DNA of 64,000 bases. It comes from JAJACP01 sp964350245. GTDB lineage: Bacteria > Chlamydiota > Chlamydiia > Chlamydiales > JAAKFR01. Positions 34,801 to 42,197 of the stretch are shown piece after piece. The stretch is taken from NCBI GenBank assembly GCA_964350245.1, contig CAYGJC010000006.1:1-64000 (forward strand), written 5' to 3'. Under the pieces are notes generated by a model, which did no database searches, was not told where the DNA came from, and saw nothing but the letters and a program-made list of their open reading frames with translations. How positions within the stretch are numbered: the stretch's first letter is position 1; each line of letters begins with the position of its first letter. Position numbers and translations under genes: made by a program.

Positions 34801-35010
34801 GACCGTTTTTTCGTTGAGAGGAAGCAAATAGACCTGATCGGCCATCCCTTTGTCCGTTTGCACGGTGGCAATATTGGGATTGACCAAGATCGTGTGGTGT
34901 CCCTCCTCTTTCAGTGCTTTGATCGCCTGGGAGCCCGAGTAATCAAACTCGCCCGCCTGGCCGATGCGCAAGCCACCGGAGCCAAGAATTAAGACTTTGC
35001 GTTTAGACAT
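31831..35010 (-). CDS. carB: carbamoyl-phosphate synthase large subunit
   Basis: 1059 residues, full length. Two homologous ATP-grasp halves start at 'KVLILGSGGLRIGQAGEFDY' and at 'TLVMGSGPYAIGSSVEFDWC'. Each has its own ATP-binding region, and a C-terminal MGS-type allosteric domain includes 'LLVSIGGAMKGKLLEELRVL'. It makes carbamoyl phosphate from bicarbonate, ammonia delivered by CarA, and two ATP. No arginine-synthesis genes are nearby and all downstream genes are pyr, so it should serve pyrimidine synthesis. It overlaps carA by 22 bases and pyrB by 8. Confidence 0.96.
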   Translation of the reverse strand: MSKRKVLILGSGGLRIGQAGEFDYSGSQAIKALKEEGHHTILVNPNIATVQTDKGMADQVYLLPLNEKTVTEIIQKERPDAILLSFGGQTALNLGLQLEASGVLAHYEVEVLGTPVSTIQITEDRQLFKEALDEISVKTALSFTATTIEEAKEAAEKVGYPVMLRSGFSLGGMGSGRVRNEEELVLRASEALSQAPQILIEEYLAGWKEIEYEVVRDGADNTVTVCNMENFDPMGIHTGESIVVAPSQTLSNQEYHMLREVAIKTVRHLGVIGECNIQYAVHPNQVDYRVIEVNARLSRSSALASKATGYPLAFVAAKLALGYKLHEIKNSVTKQTSAFFEPALDYIVVKMPRWDTNKLRAAERTIGSEMKSVGEVMAIGRSFPEALQKAIRMLNIGCCSLFDYPYSIPSPILEIENATDRRLYAIGNALREGMSVDEIHALSKIDKWFLHHLKTLVMMEEEIREQPLDVTMKRAKKLGFSDRAIGLLKREEEETVRLKRIEMGLRPVVKQIDTLAGEFDAETNYLYLTYHGTHNDLEPSQSPPTLVMGSGPYAIGSSVEFDWCAVNTARTLRKQGVPAIMLNSNPETVSTDYDESDRLYFEELTLERVRDIADFEAPQGIVISVGGQIANNLALPLHKAGYPILGTPPPSIDMAENRQKFSSLLNDLEIDQPAWAEVTTLEKARAFANDVGYPILVRPSYVLSGAAMNVIYNAGELDRYLEEATVVSREHPVVLSQFILHAKELEIDGVASNGEIVIEAISEHIENAGVHSGDATIVLPPQKLYLETIRRTKAITRQIVKALKITGPFNIQFIAKENAIKVIELNVRASRSFPFVSKVTGHNFIEIATEVMLGVYQKRAYNTLDLDYVGIKTPQFSYSRLKGANPVAHVEMASTGEVACLGANLLEAFFRSWEATEQSVKGKRLLVSIGGAMKGKLLEELRVLDARGWKIYTTPGTHDYLSQKGIASRCLFKASEGFHPNVIDAITDREIDLIINIPSGVASSKAATDGFRIRRHAIDHNIPLITNLQIASVFLQSLIEIDTKIAVKPWNQFVGERNA

Positions 35011-36044
35011 GCATAAAACCTTTCAAAAAACCAGCGGGTATCGGTGGGCCCAGGTGAGGCTTCCGGGTGGAACTGCACCGCATAAAAAGGGAGCGAGGTG
35101 TGCGCCACCCCTTCGACCGATCCATCATTTAAATTGCGAAATGTGACCTTCCATTCAGGGGGAAGTGTCGTTTCATCGACAGCGTAGCCGTGATTTTGAC
35201 TCGTAATGTAGCACTTACCCGTCTCTAGATCCATGCACGGTTGATTCTGTCCGCGATGACCAAACGGAAGCTTATACGTCTTGGCTCCCGCAGCTAAAGC
35301 AAGCATCTGAGAGCCGAGGCAGACACCGAAAATCGGCTTTCCCTTTGCCATGGCCTTTTTCAAAACAGCTAACGTCTCTGCGCACCGAATCGGATCGCCC
35401 GGTCCATTGGAGAGGAAAACCCCATCAAAGGGCTCTTCCGAGTAGTCATAGTCGTGGGGCACCCGCACAATTTCTACAGGATATTTTTCCAACTCACGGA
35501 GCATGCTCAGCTTCATCCCACAGTCCACCGCAATCACCCGCTTTTTGCCCTTCCCGTGCATGGTGGGCGTCTCCACAGAGACCCTGGCAACCAGATGCTC
35601 AAGATTAGGGTCCATGAACTCAGGATGAGCAGGCTGATCGGAGATAGCTCCTAGAAGAGCGCCTTCGGAGCGCAGTATTTTCGTTACAGCTCGTGTATCG
35701 ATTCCCGTAATCAGAGGGACTCCCTCAGCTTTAAGCCACTGCTCAAGCGAACGGAGCCCTGCATGGTGACTCCAACTGGAGCAGCACTCGTTGACCACCA
35801 CCCCTGCGGCGTGGATCTTTTTCGACTCCCAGGCAGAGCAATCCGCCACGCCGTAGTTGCCGATAAGAGGATAGGTAAACAAAAGAATTTGACCGGCAAA
35901 GGAAGGATCGGTAAGGCTCTCGTAGTAACCGCACATGCCGGTGGTAAAGACCGCCTCTCCGGCAAAAGTCCCTTCCTGCCAATCGGGGGACTCCCCTTCG
36001 AAGGTCTGCCCATTTTCAAGAATTAAATAGCTTGGCTTCATCAT
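34989..36044 (-). CDS. carA: carbamoyl-phosphate synthase small (glutaminase) subunit
   Basis: 351 residues, beginning MMKPSYLILENGQ. A class I glutamine amidotransferase with nucleophile Cys in 'FGVCLGSQMLALAAGAKTY' and the His-Glu pair in 'VQFHPEASPGPTD'. Most family members have LGHQ rather than LGSQ after the nucleophile, a small oddity. The ATG directly follows the nine-T tract of an intrinsic terminator (36045-36076), so any transcript carrying a leader must pass that terminator. This makes carA, and the whole operon behind it, a likely target of attenuation. Confidence 0.95.
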   Translation of the reverse strand: MMKPSYLILENGQTFEGESPDWQEGTFAGEAVFTTGMCGYYESLTDPSFAGQILLFTYPLIGNYGVADCSAWESKKIHAAGVVVNECCSSWSHHAGLRSLEQWLKAEGVPLITGIDTRAVTKILRSEGALLGAISDQPAHPEFMDPNLEHLVARVSVETPTMHGKGKKRVIAVDCGMKLSMLRELEKYPVEIVRVPHDYDYSEEPFDGVFLSNGPGDPIRCAETLAVLKKAMAKGKPIFGVCLGSQMLALAAGAKTYKLPFGHRGQNQPCMDLETGKCYITSQNHGYAVDETTLPPEWKVTFRNLNDGSVEGVAHTSLPFYAVQFHPEASPGPTDTRWFFERFYACLNAKS

Positions 36045-36076
36045 AAAAAAAAAGCCATCCCTTTAGGGGATGGCTT
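36045..36076 (-). terminator. intrinsic terminator/attenuator immediately before carA
   Basis: On the minus strand AAGCCATCCC (36076-36067), loop CTAAA, GGGATGGCTT (36061-36052), then T's to 36045: a perfect 10-bp stem with a nine-T tail. The carA ATG begins at 36044, the very next base. It may also end the upstream gene (stop at 36144), but its contact with the start codon makes regulated readthrough likely. Confidence 0.88.
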
Positions 36077-36110
36077 GAGGGTCAAAACTTTGAAAAAATT
36101 TCGGCTTCAT
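36063..36110 (-). CDS. candidate 15-residue leader peptide of the car-pyr operon
   Basis: An ATG at 36110 opens a frame encoding MKPKFFQSFDPQAIP and stops at TAA 36065-36063, inside the terminator loop. Its RNA carries U runs (UUUUUU at 36098-36093, UUUU at 36087-36084) just before the hairpin. This resembles the E. coli pyrBI leader, where low UTP stalls polymerase in U tracts so that the trailing ribosome blocks the terminator. No clear Shine-Dalgarno is seen; a promoter at 36119-36147 would make it nearly leaderless. Confidence 0.45.
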   Translation of the reverse strand: MKPKFFQSFDPQAIP

Positions 36111-36118
36111 TAGGAAGA

Positions 36119-36147
36119 AGTTTACCCTAATGCTCTTTTTGGATCAA
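36119..36147 (-). promoter_or_regulatory. possible promoter of the car-pyr operon
   Basis: Minus-strand TTGATC (36147-36142), a 17-base spacer and TAAACT (36124-36119). Transcription would begin near 36112, just before the leader-peptide ATG. The -35 box overlaps the stop codon of the upstream gene. The -10 box is a moderate match (4 of 6), so this is tentative. Confidence 0.4.
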
Positions 36148-36560
36148 GCTTTATCCAGATCTCTCCTAAGGAGAACGAGTCTCCTGATCCAAAGAGAGTC
36201 CATCAGCTCTTTATTTTCCCTAGCAGAGGCAATACGCTTATCAATGACAGCCTTGAACCCATTGATTTCTTTACTATTCAGCTCATCTTTTTCTGTCCAA
36301 TACCGATCCATGCTTGTAAAAACGTCCTCATGGGACATATCTTCCGTAAAGACAGCTTCCCAGTCGACTCCCTTTTTCACCGGATCTTCGGCTTTTGGCT
36401 CATCCCACTTTGAGGAACCAACCATCTGAGCCATCTTGCCCACGGCAGTCAGTACACCTTTGACCCTAACCCCTAGAGCACTGGGTTTGTTTTCTCTTGC
36501 ATTCTCTTTATTGGTAGAAAGAGCACAAAAAAAACTCGCTTCTGTTCTTAAAATAGCCAT
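36144..36560 (-). CDS. hypothetical soluble protein
   Basis: 138 residues; AAAGGA about eight bases before the ATG supports the start. No signal or membrane segment. A Ser/Asn/Lys-rich N-terminal half is followed by a helical, charged C-terminal half (EINGFKAVIDKRIASARENK, LWIRRLVLLRRDLDKA). No family is recognised. It lies 15 bases downstream of the two-TM gene at 36576-37265 and is probably cotranscribed with it; the pair may form a secreted or inclusion-membrane set. Its 3' end overlaps the putative car-pyr promoter. Confidence 0.6.
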   Translation of the reverse strand: MAILRTEASFFCALSTNKENARENKPSALGVRVKGVLTAVGKMAQMVGSSKWDEPKAEDPVKKGVDWEAVFTEDMSHEDVFTSMDRYWTEKDELNSKEINGFKAVIDKRIASARENKELMDSLWIRRLVLLRRDLDKA

Positions 36561-36575
36561 TTTATTAATCCTTTT

Positions 36576-37265
36576 TTATCTATAAGACGCTTGATTAGAC
36601 TCTTCATCGCGGGCAGCCTGAGCTGCCGCAGCGCGTTCTTCCCGATCTATTTTTTCGCTGGCAACAAAACTTTTAAGCACGCCTACATCCCCTCCAAGCC
36701 AATTCGCATATAGTTTTGAGAGCTTTTGAAATTCTGCCGAGTCTTCCCTTCCCTCTTTCAATAGGCATATGATACGTCCTCCCGTGGCCACCATAACAGC
36801 CTCTTTCTGAGACTTATTAAAACACTCCTTGTTGGAGGCCTTAGCATGTATGTTATCTTGGCCCAGTTGAACTACGAATGTATAGAATGCCTTGTCATCC
36901 ATACCGCTAGTAGCCAAGAGCCAATCAGCTTTTGTCGCCTCACCTTTAACTACTCTCTCATGGGCTTGTTCGCGCTTCTCTTTTAGACGGTGCTCTTTCT
37001 GGTCCTTCTCCACGCCACGAATCATAAGGGTAACACTTCCTCCACTCAGGCCAGCTCCTGCAAATCCGGCCACTGACAATCCTCCTATTTGCCAAGGATT
37101 GAGACCCGGGATGGCAAGCGCAGCTGCCGCTGCCGCCACAACGAGCCCAAGGCCTGCAATCGCAGCAACGCCGTAAGCCGCGCATTTCGTATATTTGATC
37201 CCTGTGTCTTGACTCTTTTTTGAGGTATGGGACTTATTACCCCCATTAACTCCTGATATACTCAT
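36576..37265 (-). CDS. hypothetical protein with bilobed hydrophobic region (Inc-like)
   Basis: 229 residues; CGGAG before the ATG. A ~28-residue hydrophilic start leads to two closely spaced Ala/Gly-rich hydrophobic segments at ~30-53 and 57-80, split by 'IPGLNPWQIGG'. The tail of ~150 residues is charged and helical, with an Ala-rich end (REERAAAAQAARDEE). This is the typical layout of chlamydial inclusion-membrane proteins. The first gene of a two-gene unit, it has a 175-base AT-rich divergent spacer to the exported protein gene at 37441. Confidence 0.65.
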   Translation of the reverse strand: MSISGVNGGNKSHTSKKSQDTGIKYTKCAAYGVAAIAGLGLVVAAAAAALAIPGLNPWQIGGLSVAGFAGAGLSGGSVTLMIRGVEKDQKEHRLKEKREQAHERVVKGEATKADWLLATSGMDDKAFYTFVVQLGQDNIHAKASNKECFNKSQKEAVMVATGGRIICLLKEGREDSAEFQKLSKLYANWLGGDVGVLKSFVASEKIDREERAAAAQAARDEESNQASYR

Positions 37266-37440
37266 ATTTGCTCCGTTTTTATAAATAATATAAAATATTA
37301 TAACATAATTGATTAAAAAATTCTATTTATAATTTAATATTTTTATTAAACAACTGTTAAGAACTCTTTATAAAGACTTGTTGTCAATAAAATACTAAGT
37401 GCATACACTCCCCCTCCAAAAAACAATCCGGAATCATGAA

Positions 37441-38856
37441 ATGAAATGCGCTCTTTATTTCGGCTTTTTTCTGTTGTGTTGCCCCTCTTTGTACGCCTCT
37501 GAACCGCGGCAAGAGCTCGAAAAAATGTATCAATTGCATTGTAACGATACGCGCTCTGACATCTACGAACACTTACCCCCTTTAAAGCAACTCGCTTCTG
37601 AGTGTTCCAGTGTGGCCGAAATCGGCATTCGCAAGCTCGTCTCAAGCTGGGCTCTATTACTTGGTCTAGATGAGTCCTCTTTTTCGTCTAAAACCTATCT
37701 TGGGATTGATATCGATCTGCCTCCTCACGGCGCCTTAAGTCAGGCAAAAGCATTGGCCGAGGCTGCCGGAATTACCTACAATTTTTGGCTCAGCAATGAC
37801 AGGGACATTGAGATCCCTCCTGTGGATCTGCTTTTCATTGACTCTCTACACACCTATTGCCACTTAACATATCAACTGGAAAAATTTTCCCCTCAGGTAA
37901 ACCGCTATATTGCCCTTCATGACACCTCAGACCCTTGGGGTACACACGATGATACGAATTACCAGGGCGACCAATCTGAGTACCCTCCCTGGATCGATCG
38001 GACCAAAAAGGGACTATGGGCTGCAGTTGTGGACTTTCTTAGCCGGCATCCGGAATGGTGCTTATATGAACACCGGAAAAATAATTATGGGTTTACTGTA
38101 CTTAAGCGGACAGCTCTAGTAGCGGGCAAGGAAATGGACGATCCTGAAGTAGAGGCAACACTCAAGGAACGGATGATTTTATGCACAGGTCCCTCTTTAA
38201 ATCAATATAGGGCCCTAAAAACAACTACCGAAAATGACTTAAAACATATTCCTTTTAAAAAGATTTTTCTCTCAACAAATGACCCCAAAAATCTTCATAT
38301 CGATTTTAACGGACGAAAGCCTTCTGTGAGTCTGATTCCCTGCCAAGGGCATCAGCTCGACTGCACAAACTCCATTTTTGATAGCTTATTTCAGGCAGCA
38401 AATGATCCCTCGTGTGATAACGAGGATATTATCTTATACAAGCACGAATCTAGCTTCATTAATGACATGTATCTGGTCAGACAAGCGGTTAGAAAAATCA
38501 AGGAAGGGTATGCCGCTGTTACGCGTTTCACGCCGTGGGTGTTTGATGGAGTCGATATGAGCAATGGGTTTTTTATTCAAGTGGGAGCACTTAGAAAGGT
38601 CCTTTGTCATCCTTCTTTAATTTTCTCTACCGTCAAATCCTTTCCTGAAGATTCGCCTTATACCGAAGCCTATCTGACACACACTTTAATGGAGCACCTT
38701 AGGCCCATCTACCGAATTGAACAGATTAGTGCCAGTGAGAGTCGCCCTTGGACGCAATGGGGACACACGGAACTTGGGTTTTTTCACAGCTATCGATTTG
38801 GAAGCAGTTATCCGTTTGAGTGGAAAAAAGAGAATTACTTCGAACTGTATGATTGA
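37441..38856 (+). CDS. exported methyltransferase-like protein, copy 1 of a tandem pair
   Basis: 471 residues from ATG 37441, equal in length to copy 2. The signal peptide (MKCALYFGFFLLCCPSLYAS) is unexpected for an enzyme of this fold. Residues ~40-235 look like a class I SAM-methyltransferase of the Methyltransf_24 type: 'VAEIGI', 'YLGIDID', 'PVDLLFIDSLHTYCHLTYQL' and 'YIALHDTSDPWG'. The C-terminal ~230 residues (from 'MILCTGPSLNQY') contain 'DIILYKHESSFINDMYLVRQ' and 'MSNGFFIQVGA' and may be a second, glycosyltransferase-like domain. The substrate is unknown. A longer frame from 37399 would bury the signal peptide and is rejected. Confidence 0.72.
   Translation: MKCALYFGFFLLCCPSLYASEPRQELEKMYQLHCNDTRSDIYEHLPPLKQLASECSSVAEIGIRKLVSSWALLLGLDESSFSSKTYLGIDIDLPPHGALSQAKALAEAAGITYNFWLSNDRDIEIPPVDLLFIDSLHTYCHLTYQLEKFSPQVNRYIALHDTSDPWGTHDDTNYQGDQSEYPPWIDRTKKGLWAAVVDFLSRHPEWCLYEHRKNNYGFTVLKRTALVAGKEMDDPEVEATLKERMILCTGPSLNQYRALKTTTENDLKHIPFKKIFLSTNDPKNLHIDFNGRKPSVSLIPCQGHQLDCTNSIFDSLFQAANDPSCDNEDIILYKHESSFINDMYLVRQAVRKIKEGYAAVTRFTPWVFDGVDMSNGFFIQVGALRKVLCHPSLIFSTVKSFPEDSPYTEAYLTHTLMEHLRPIYRIEQISASESRPWTQWGHTELGFFHSYRFGSSYPFEWKKENYFELYD
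37783..37898 (+). repeat. 116-base identical tract shared with copy 2
   Basis: Bases 37783-37898 are identical to 39217-39332, although flanking sequence of the two paralogous genes differs every few codons. This is the mark of recent gene conversion within the methyltransferase-like domain. Confidence 0.9.
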
Positions 38857-38874
38857 ACCCCTCCTGTTACTACA

Positions 38875-40290
38875 GTGAAATATGCGCTTTACCTCAGCAG
38901 CTTTTTGTTGGCCTGTTCACCTCTCTACACGTTTGGAGACCAACAAGAGCTCAAAAAAATGTATCAGCAACACTGTGATGACATACACTCTGATATTCAT
39001 GAGCATTTACCTCCTCTAAAGCAACTCGCTTCTGAATGTGCACGTGTTGCTGAAATAGGTGTTCATTCGGTTGTTTCGAGTTGGGCGCTTCTACAAGGTT
39101 TATACGAGACACCTTTTGCGTCTAAAACCTACATAGGGATCGATACGAATCTCCCCCCATTTGAAGCCTTAAACAAAGCCAAAACGTTGGCTCAAGCAGC
39201 TGGAATCACCTACAACTTTTGGCTCAGCAATGACAGGGACATTGAGATCCCTCCTGTGGATCTGCTTTTCATTGACTCTCTACACACCTATTGCCACTTA
39301 ACATATCAACTGGAAAAATTTTCCCCTCAGGTGAGCCGCTATATTGCCCTTCACGACACCTCTGCCCCTTGGGGTACACACGATGATACGCGTTACGAGG
39401 GAGACTATTCAGAGTACCCTGCTTGGATCGATCGAACAAAAAGAGGACTGTGGGCTGCTGTCGTGGACTTCCTTAGCCGACATCCGGAATGGTGCTTGTA
39501 TGAACGTCGGAAAAATAATCACGGGTTCACTGTGCTCAAGCGCACAGCTCTGGCAGCTGGCAAGGAAATGGACGATCCGAATGTTGAGACGGCTATCAAA
39601 GAGCAGATGATTTTATGTACAGGACCCGCGTTAAATCAGTACCTAGACCTAAAGGCTGCTACTGAAAATGATCTAAAATTTATCCCCTTTAAAAAAATTT
39701 TTCTCTCCACAAATGACCCCAACAATCTTCAACTGGATTTGAATGGCATCAAACCCTCAATCAATTTAATTCCCTGCCAGGGACATCAGTTGGACTGCAC
39801 AAACTCCATTTTTGATAGTCTGTACAGGGCAGCTAATGACCCCTCATGCGCTCCAAACGATATCATCCTATACAAGCATGAATCGAGTTTCATTAATGAC
39901 ATGTACTTAGTCAAACAGGCCATCAAAAAAATCCAGGAGGGATACGCAGCTGTCACACGTTTTATCTTCTTGTCAGGCGATAGACTCGATATGAGCAATG
40001 GTTTCTTTATCACCGTGGGTGCGGTGAGAAAAGCCTTTTCTCACCCCTCTCTCAGCCTTCCTTTAATCACCTCATTTCCTAGCACCTCTTCTTATACCGA
40101 ACCTTATCTGACAGACACCCTTCTTGAACAAGTGAAACCCATCTATCGCGTTAAAGTCTCTAATACGTCTGAAGCTTATCCATGGACACATTGGGGACAT
40201 AATGAACTGGGGCTTTTCCACAGCTGTCGCTATACAAACCAATACCCTTATGAATGGAAAAAAGAGGGGTACGACGATTTGTACAATTAG
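38875..40290 (+). CDS. exported methyltransferase-like protein, copy 2 of a tandem pair
   Basis: 471 residues starting at GTG 38875, aligned with the ATG of copy 1 (MKYALYLSSFLLACSPLYTF), 18 bases after the copy 1 stop. Same architecture: signal peptide, Methyltransf_24-like domain ('VAEIGVHSVVSSWALLQGL', 'YIGIDTN', 'YIALHDTSAPWG') and a C-terminal domain with 'GHQLDCTNSIFDSLYRAAND'. Protein identity to copy 1 is roughly two-thirds or more by eye, with one 116-base perfectly identical DNA tract. No ribosome binding site is visible, so it may depend on coupling to copy 1. Confidence 0.72.
   Translation: MKYALYLSSFLLACSPLYTFGDQQELKKMYQQHCDDIHSDIHEHLPPLKQLASECARVAEIGVHSVVSSWALLQGLYETPFASKTYIGIDTNLPPFEALNKAKTLAQAAGITYNFWLSNDRDIEIPPVDLLFIDSLHTYCHLTYQLEKFSPQVSRYIALHDTSAPWGTHDDTRYEGDYSEYPAWIDRTKRGLWAAVVDFLSRHPEWCLYERRKNNHGFTVLKRTALAAGKEMDDPNVETAIKEQMILCTGPALNQYLDLKAATENDLKFIPFKKIFLSTNDPNNLQLDLNGIKPSINLIPCQGHQLDCTNSIFDSLYRAANDPSCAPNDIILYKHESSFINDMYLVKQAIKKIQEGYAAVTRFIFLSGDRLDMSNGFFITVGAVRKAFSHPSLSLPLITSFPSTSSYTEPYLTDTLLEQVKPIYRVKVSNTSEAYPWTHWGHNELGLFHSCRYTNQYPYEWKKEGYDDLYN
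39217..39332 (+). repeat. 116-base identical tract shared with copy 1
   Basis: Identical to 37783-37898. Both borders fall inside codons where the copies differ silently or conservatively (AAT/AAC at the left, AAC/AGC just after the right end), as expected for a conversion tract. Confidence 0.9.
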
Positions 40291-40303
40291 CCTTTCGGGA
40301 AGA

Positions 40304-41278
40304 TCAACGACTTCTTACCAACATGGACGTAGAAGAAGGGGTGTAATTCTCCAAAATGGTGGCGATTGCCTCAATCCAGTCCGGGCGGCGATTGAGCGCA
40401 GGTAATCGGTAAGCGGCCAGCCCTTGCTCAAGGATGATCGGTAGATACTCCTGCTCTATCTCAAAGAGGGTCTCAATATGATCTGAAGTGAAACTGATAG
40501 GGATGAAAAGAACGGTCTTACGCCCTTTTTGATACTTTTGAATCTGTTCACATACCTCTTGTGTATAGGGACGGAGCCACTCCCCAGGACCAAATTTTGA
40601 TTGGTAGGCAAGAAGACTCTCGACGTTGGGAAAGCCTTTCATGACATTTTTGTAGGAAAGCTGACACTCATACGCGTAGAGATCTCCCTGATCTACGAAC
40701 GTTTGCGGCACACCGTGCGCCGAGAAAAAAAAGAGCGTTTCTTCCTCTTTAAGATTTTGCTTTTTTAAAAACTCTCGTATAGCCGATTGGGTGGCTTGAA
40801 TGAAGGCAGGATGTGAAGGATAGGATTTGACCCACTTGAGCTTGTTGAGGGTCTTTTCTGAGAGCCGATCTTGAAAAAAACGGGCTACACTACCTGTTGT
40901 GGCATATGTAAACTGTGGAAACATGGGAAAAACCCGAATCTCCTCGCAATCGAGTGCCTCAAGAGTAGCCAAGGATTTAGCATGAGTGGCAGGCAGATAG
41001 CGATGAAACGTGAGAACGGGGGTATCGAACTTTAACCGTAGTTGGTCAGCCACATATTCTGTATCAGAATAAATCGGAGAACAGCCTCCTATGGAGAGGT
41101 AATCTTTGGAAATTTTCACCGAACGCTTGCGCGCAACCCTCCGAAAGAGGTAATTATTTATAACGCGTGGCAATTTTGTGCGTACGACATCCCGATCTGT
41201 GAGAAGAGCTGATAAAAAAGGCTCTATCTCATCTAAAGAGCGTGGGCCACCAAAATTGACGATCAGATAAGCTGTCAT
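40304..41278 (-). CDS. hemH: ferrochelatase
   Basis: 324 residues. It inserts Fe2+ into protoporphyrin IX. Family motifs are 'TAYLIVNFGGPRSLDEIEPF', 'GGCSPI', 'PMFPQFTYATTGSV', the catalytic histidine region 'LFFFSAHGVPQTFVDQGD', 'YQSKFGPGEWLRPYT', and 'FIPISFTSDHIETLFEIEQE' with conserved H and E. It is divergent from the binding-protein gene at 41308 with a 29-base spacer; the same neighbours are recalled in Chlamydia (CT485-CT486). Confidence 0.95.
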   Translation of the reverse strand: MTAYLIVNFGGPRSLDEIEPFLSALLTDRDVVRTKLPRVINNYLFRRVARKRSVKISKDYLSIGGCSPIYSDTEYVADQLRLKFDTPVLTFHRYLPATHAKSLATLEALDCEEIRVFPMFPQFTYATTGSVARFFQDRLSEKTLNKLKWVKSYPSHPAFIQATQSAIREFLKKQNLKEEETLFFFSAHGVPQTFVDQGDLYAYECQLSYKNVMKGFPNVESLLAYQSKFGPGEWLRPYTQEVCEQIQKYQKGRKTVLFIPISFTSDHIETLFEIEQEYLPIILEQGLAAYRLPALNRRPDWIEAIATILENYTPSSTSMLVRSR

Positions 41279-41307
41279 GAAACACTATTTAATGTATGAT
41301 GGGAATT

Positions 41308-42048
41308 ATGAAAAGAGTTCTTCTCTGTTTTCTTGTTTTTTTAGCAGGGTGCAGTTCATCTCAACCTAAAGAAGGCCTCTACTCAATTGCCCGTGATCCC
41401 TACTGGTTCCCACTAGATCTAGATCGGATGACATTGAATATCAATGGATTTACAAATGCTCTTGTCCTAAAACTAGCGGAAGTGGAAAAGAAAAACTTCC
41501 ACCTGATCGACACTGACTGGAGTCAGCTGTATGCAGGATTGGAACAAAATAATTATGCGGCCGTCTTTACCTCCCTTCCACAGACGGTCATTTCAGAAGA
41601 AAAGTATGCTTTCTCTGATCCTTTTCTGTTGCTTGGACCTGTTTTAGTTGTTGCTAAAGACTCAACTGTAGATACGCTTGCTGATCTTGAAGGGGAAACG
41701 ATCGGGGTCTATCAGTTTGACGACTCCGTTCTGTTGGCCCAGCGCTATCCCTCTCTTTTGATCTCTCTCTATGAGAGTTTTACGCGTGCTTTAGATGAGG
41801 TAGCAAGTGGAGCTGTCGCCGGGGTGCTCATTCCTAATCTTGAAGCTCATGCGCTCATTCCCGCCCTTTACAAAGATCAGCTGAAAATTGTAACGGCTCC
41901 TTTGACCAATAAAGGGCTGAGAGTGATCACCGTAAAGGGCAGACATCAAGCTCTACTCAAACACTTCAATGCAGGGCTAAAAAAGATGCAGGAAGAGGGA
42001 AGCTATGAAGAGCTCCTGAACAAATTTGGTGTGATTCCCCAATCATGA
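41308..42048 (+). CDS. amino-acid ABC transporter substrate-binding lipoprotein
   Basis: 246 residues from ATG 41308 (GGGA just upstream); two ATGs at 41296 and 41299 would add four residues or fewer. A lipoprotein signal ends in LAGC. The mature part is a family 3 solute-binding protein: 'TNALVLKLAEVEKKNFHLID', 'KYAFSDPFLLLGPVLVVAKD', 'LADLEGETIGVYQ', 'LRVITVKG'. It presumably delivers glutamine or another polar amino acid to an ABC permease not present in the window. It resembles the fliY/glnH gene recalled next to ferrochelatase in C. trachomatis. The stop overlaps the next small gene (ATGA). Confidence 0.88.
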   Translation: MKRVLLCFLVFLAGCSSSQPKEGLYSIARDPYWFPLDLDRMTLNINGFTNALVLKLAEVEKKNFHLIDTDWSQLYAGLEQNNYAAVFTSLPQTVISEEKYAFSDPFLLLGPVLVVAKDSTVDTLADLEGETIGVYQFDDSVLLAQRYPSLLISLYESFTRALDEVASGAVAGVLIPNLEAHALIPALYKDQLKIVTAPLTNKGLRVITVKGRHQALLKHFNAGLKKMQEEGSYEELLNKFGVIPQS

Positions 42049-42197
42049 AGAATTTCCATCTAACTGTTTACACGATTATTGCTTTCTTTGTTTTAGTGAT
42101 GGGATGCGTGGCAGTAGTTGCCTTTATGCGCCACTCCAATGCGACGGGTTTAGACCCCGCCCAGATTGGGAAAATCCGTGAAATTGCCCGCAAATGA
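42045..42197 (+). CDS. 50-residue single-TM protein
   Basis: The ATG overlaps the stop of the binding-protein gene (ATGA), and the TGA overlaps the ATG of the next gene (ATGA), so the frame is locked between two coupled genes and very likely real. Sequence 'MKNFHLTVYTIIAFFVLVMG' continues through a hydrophobic segment to about residue 27, then a short polar tail ending 'IGKIREIARK'. No family is recognised. Its position before a TauE/DsbD-like gene recalls small accessory subunits in cytochrome-oxidase assembly clusters, but this is speculation. Confidence 0.7.
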   Translation: MKNFHLTVYTIIAFFVLVMGCVAVVAFMRHSNATGLDPAQIGKIREIARK

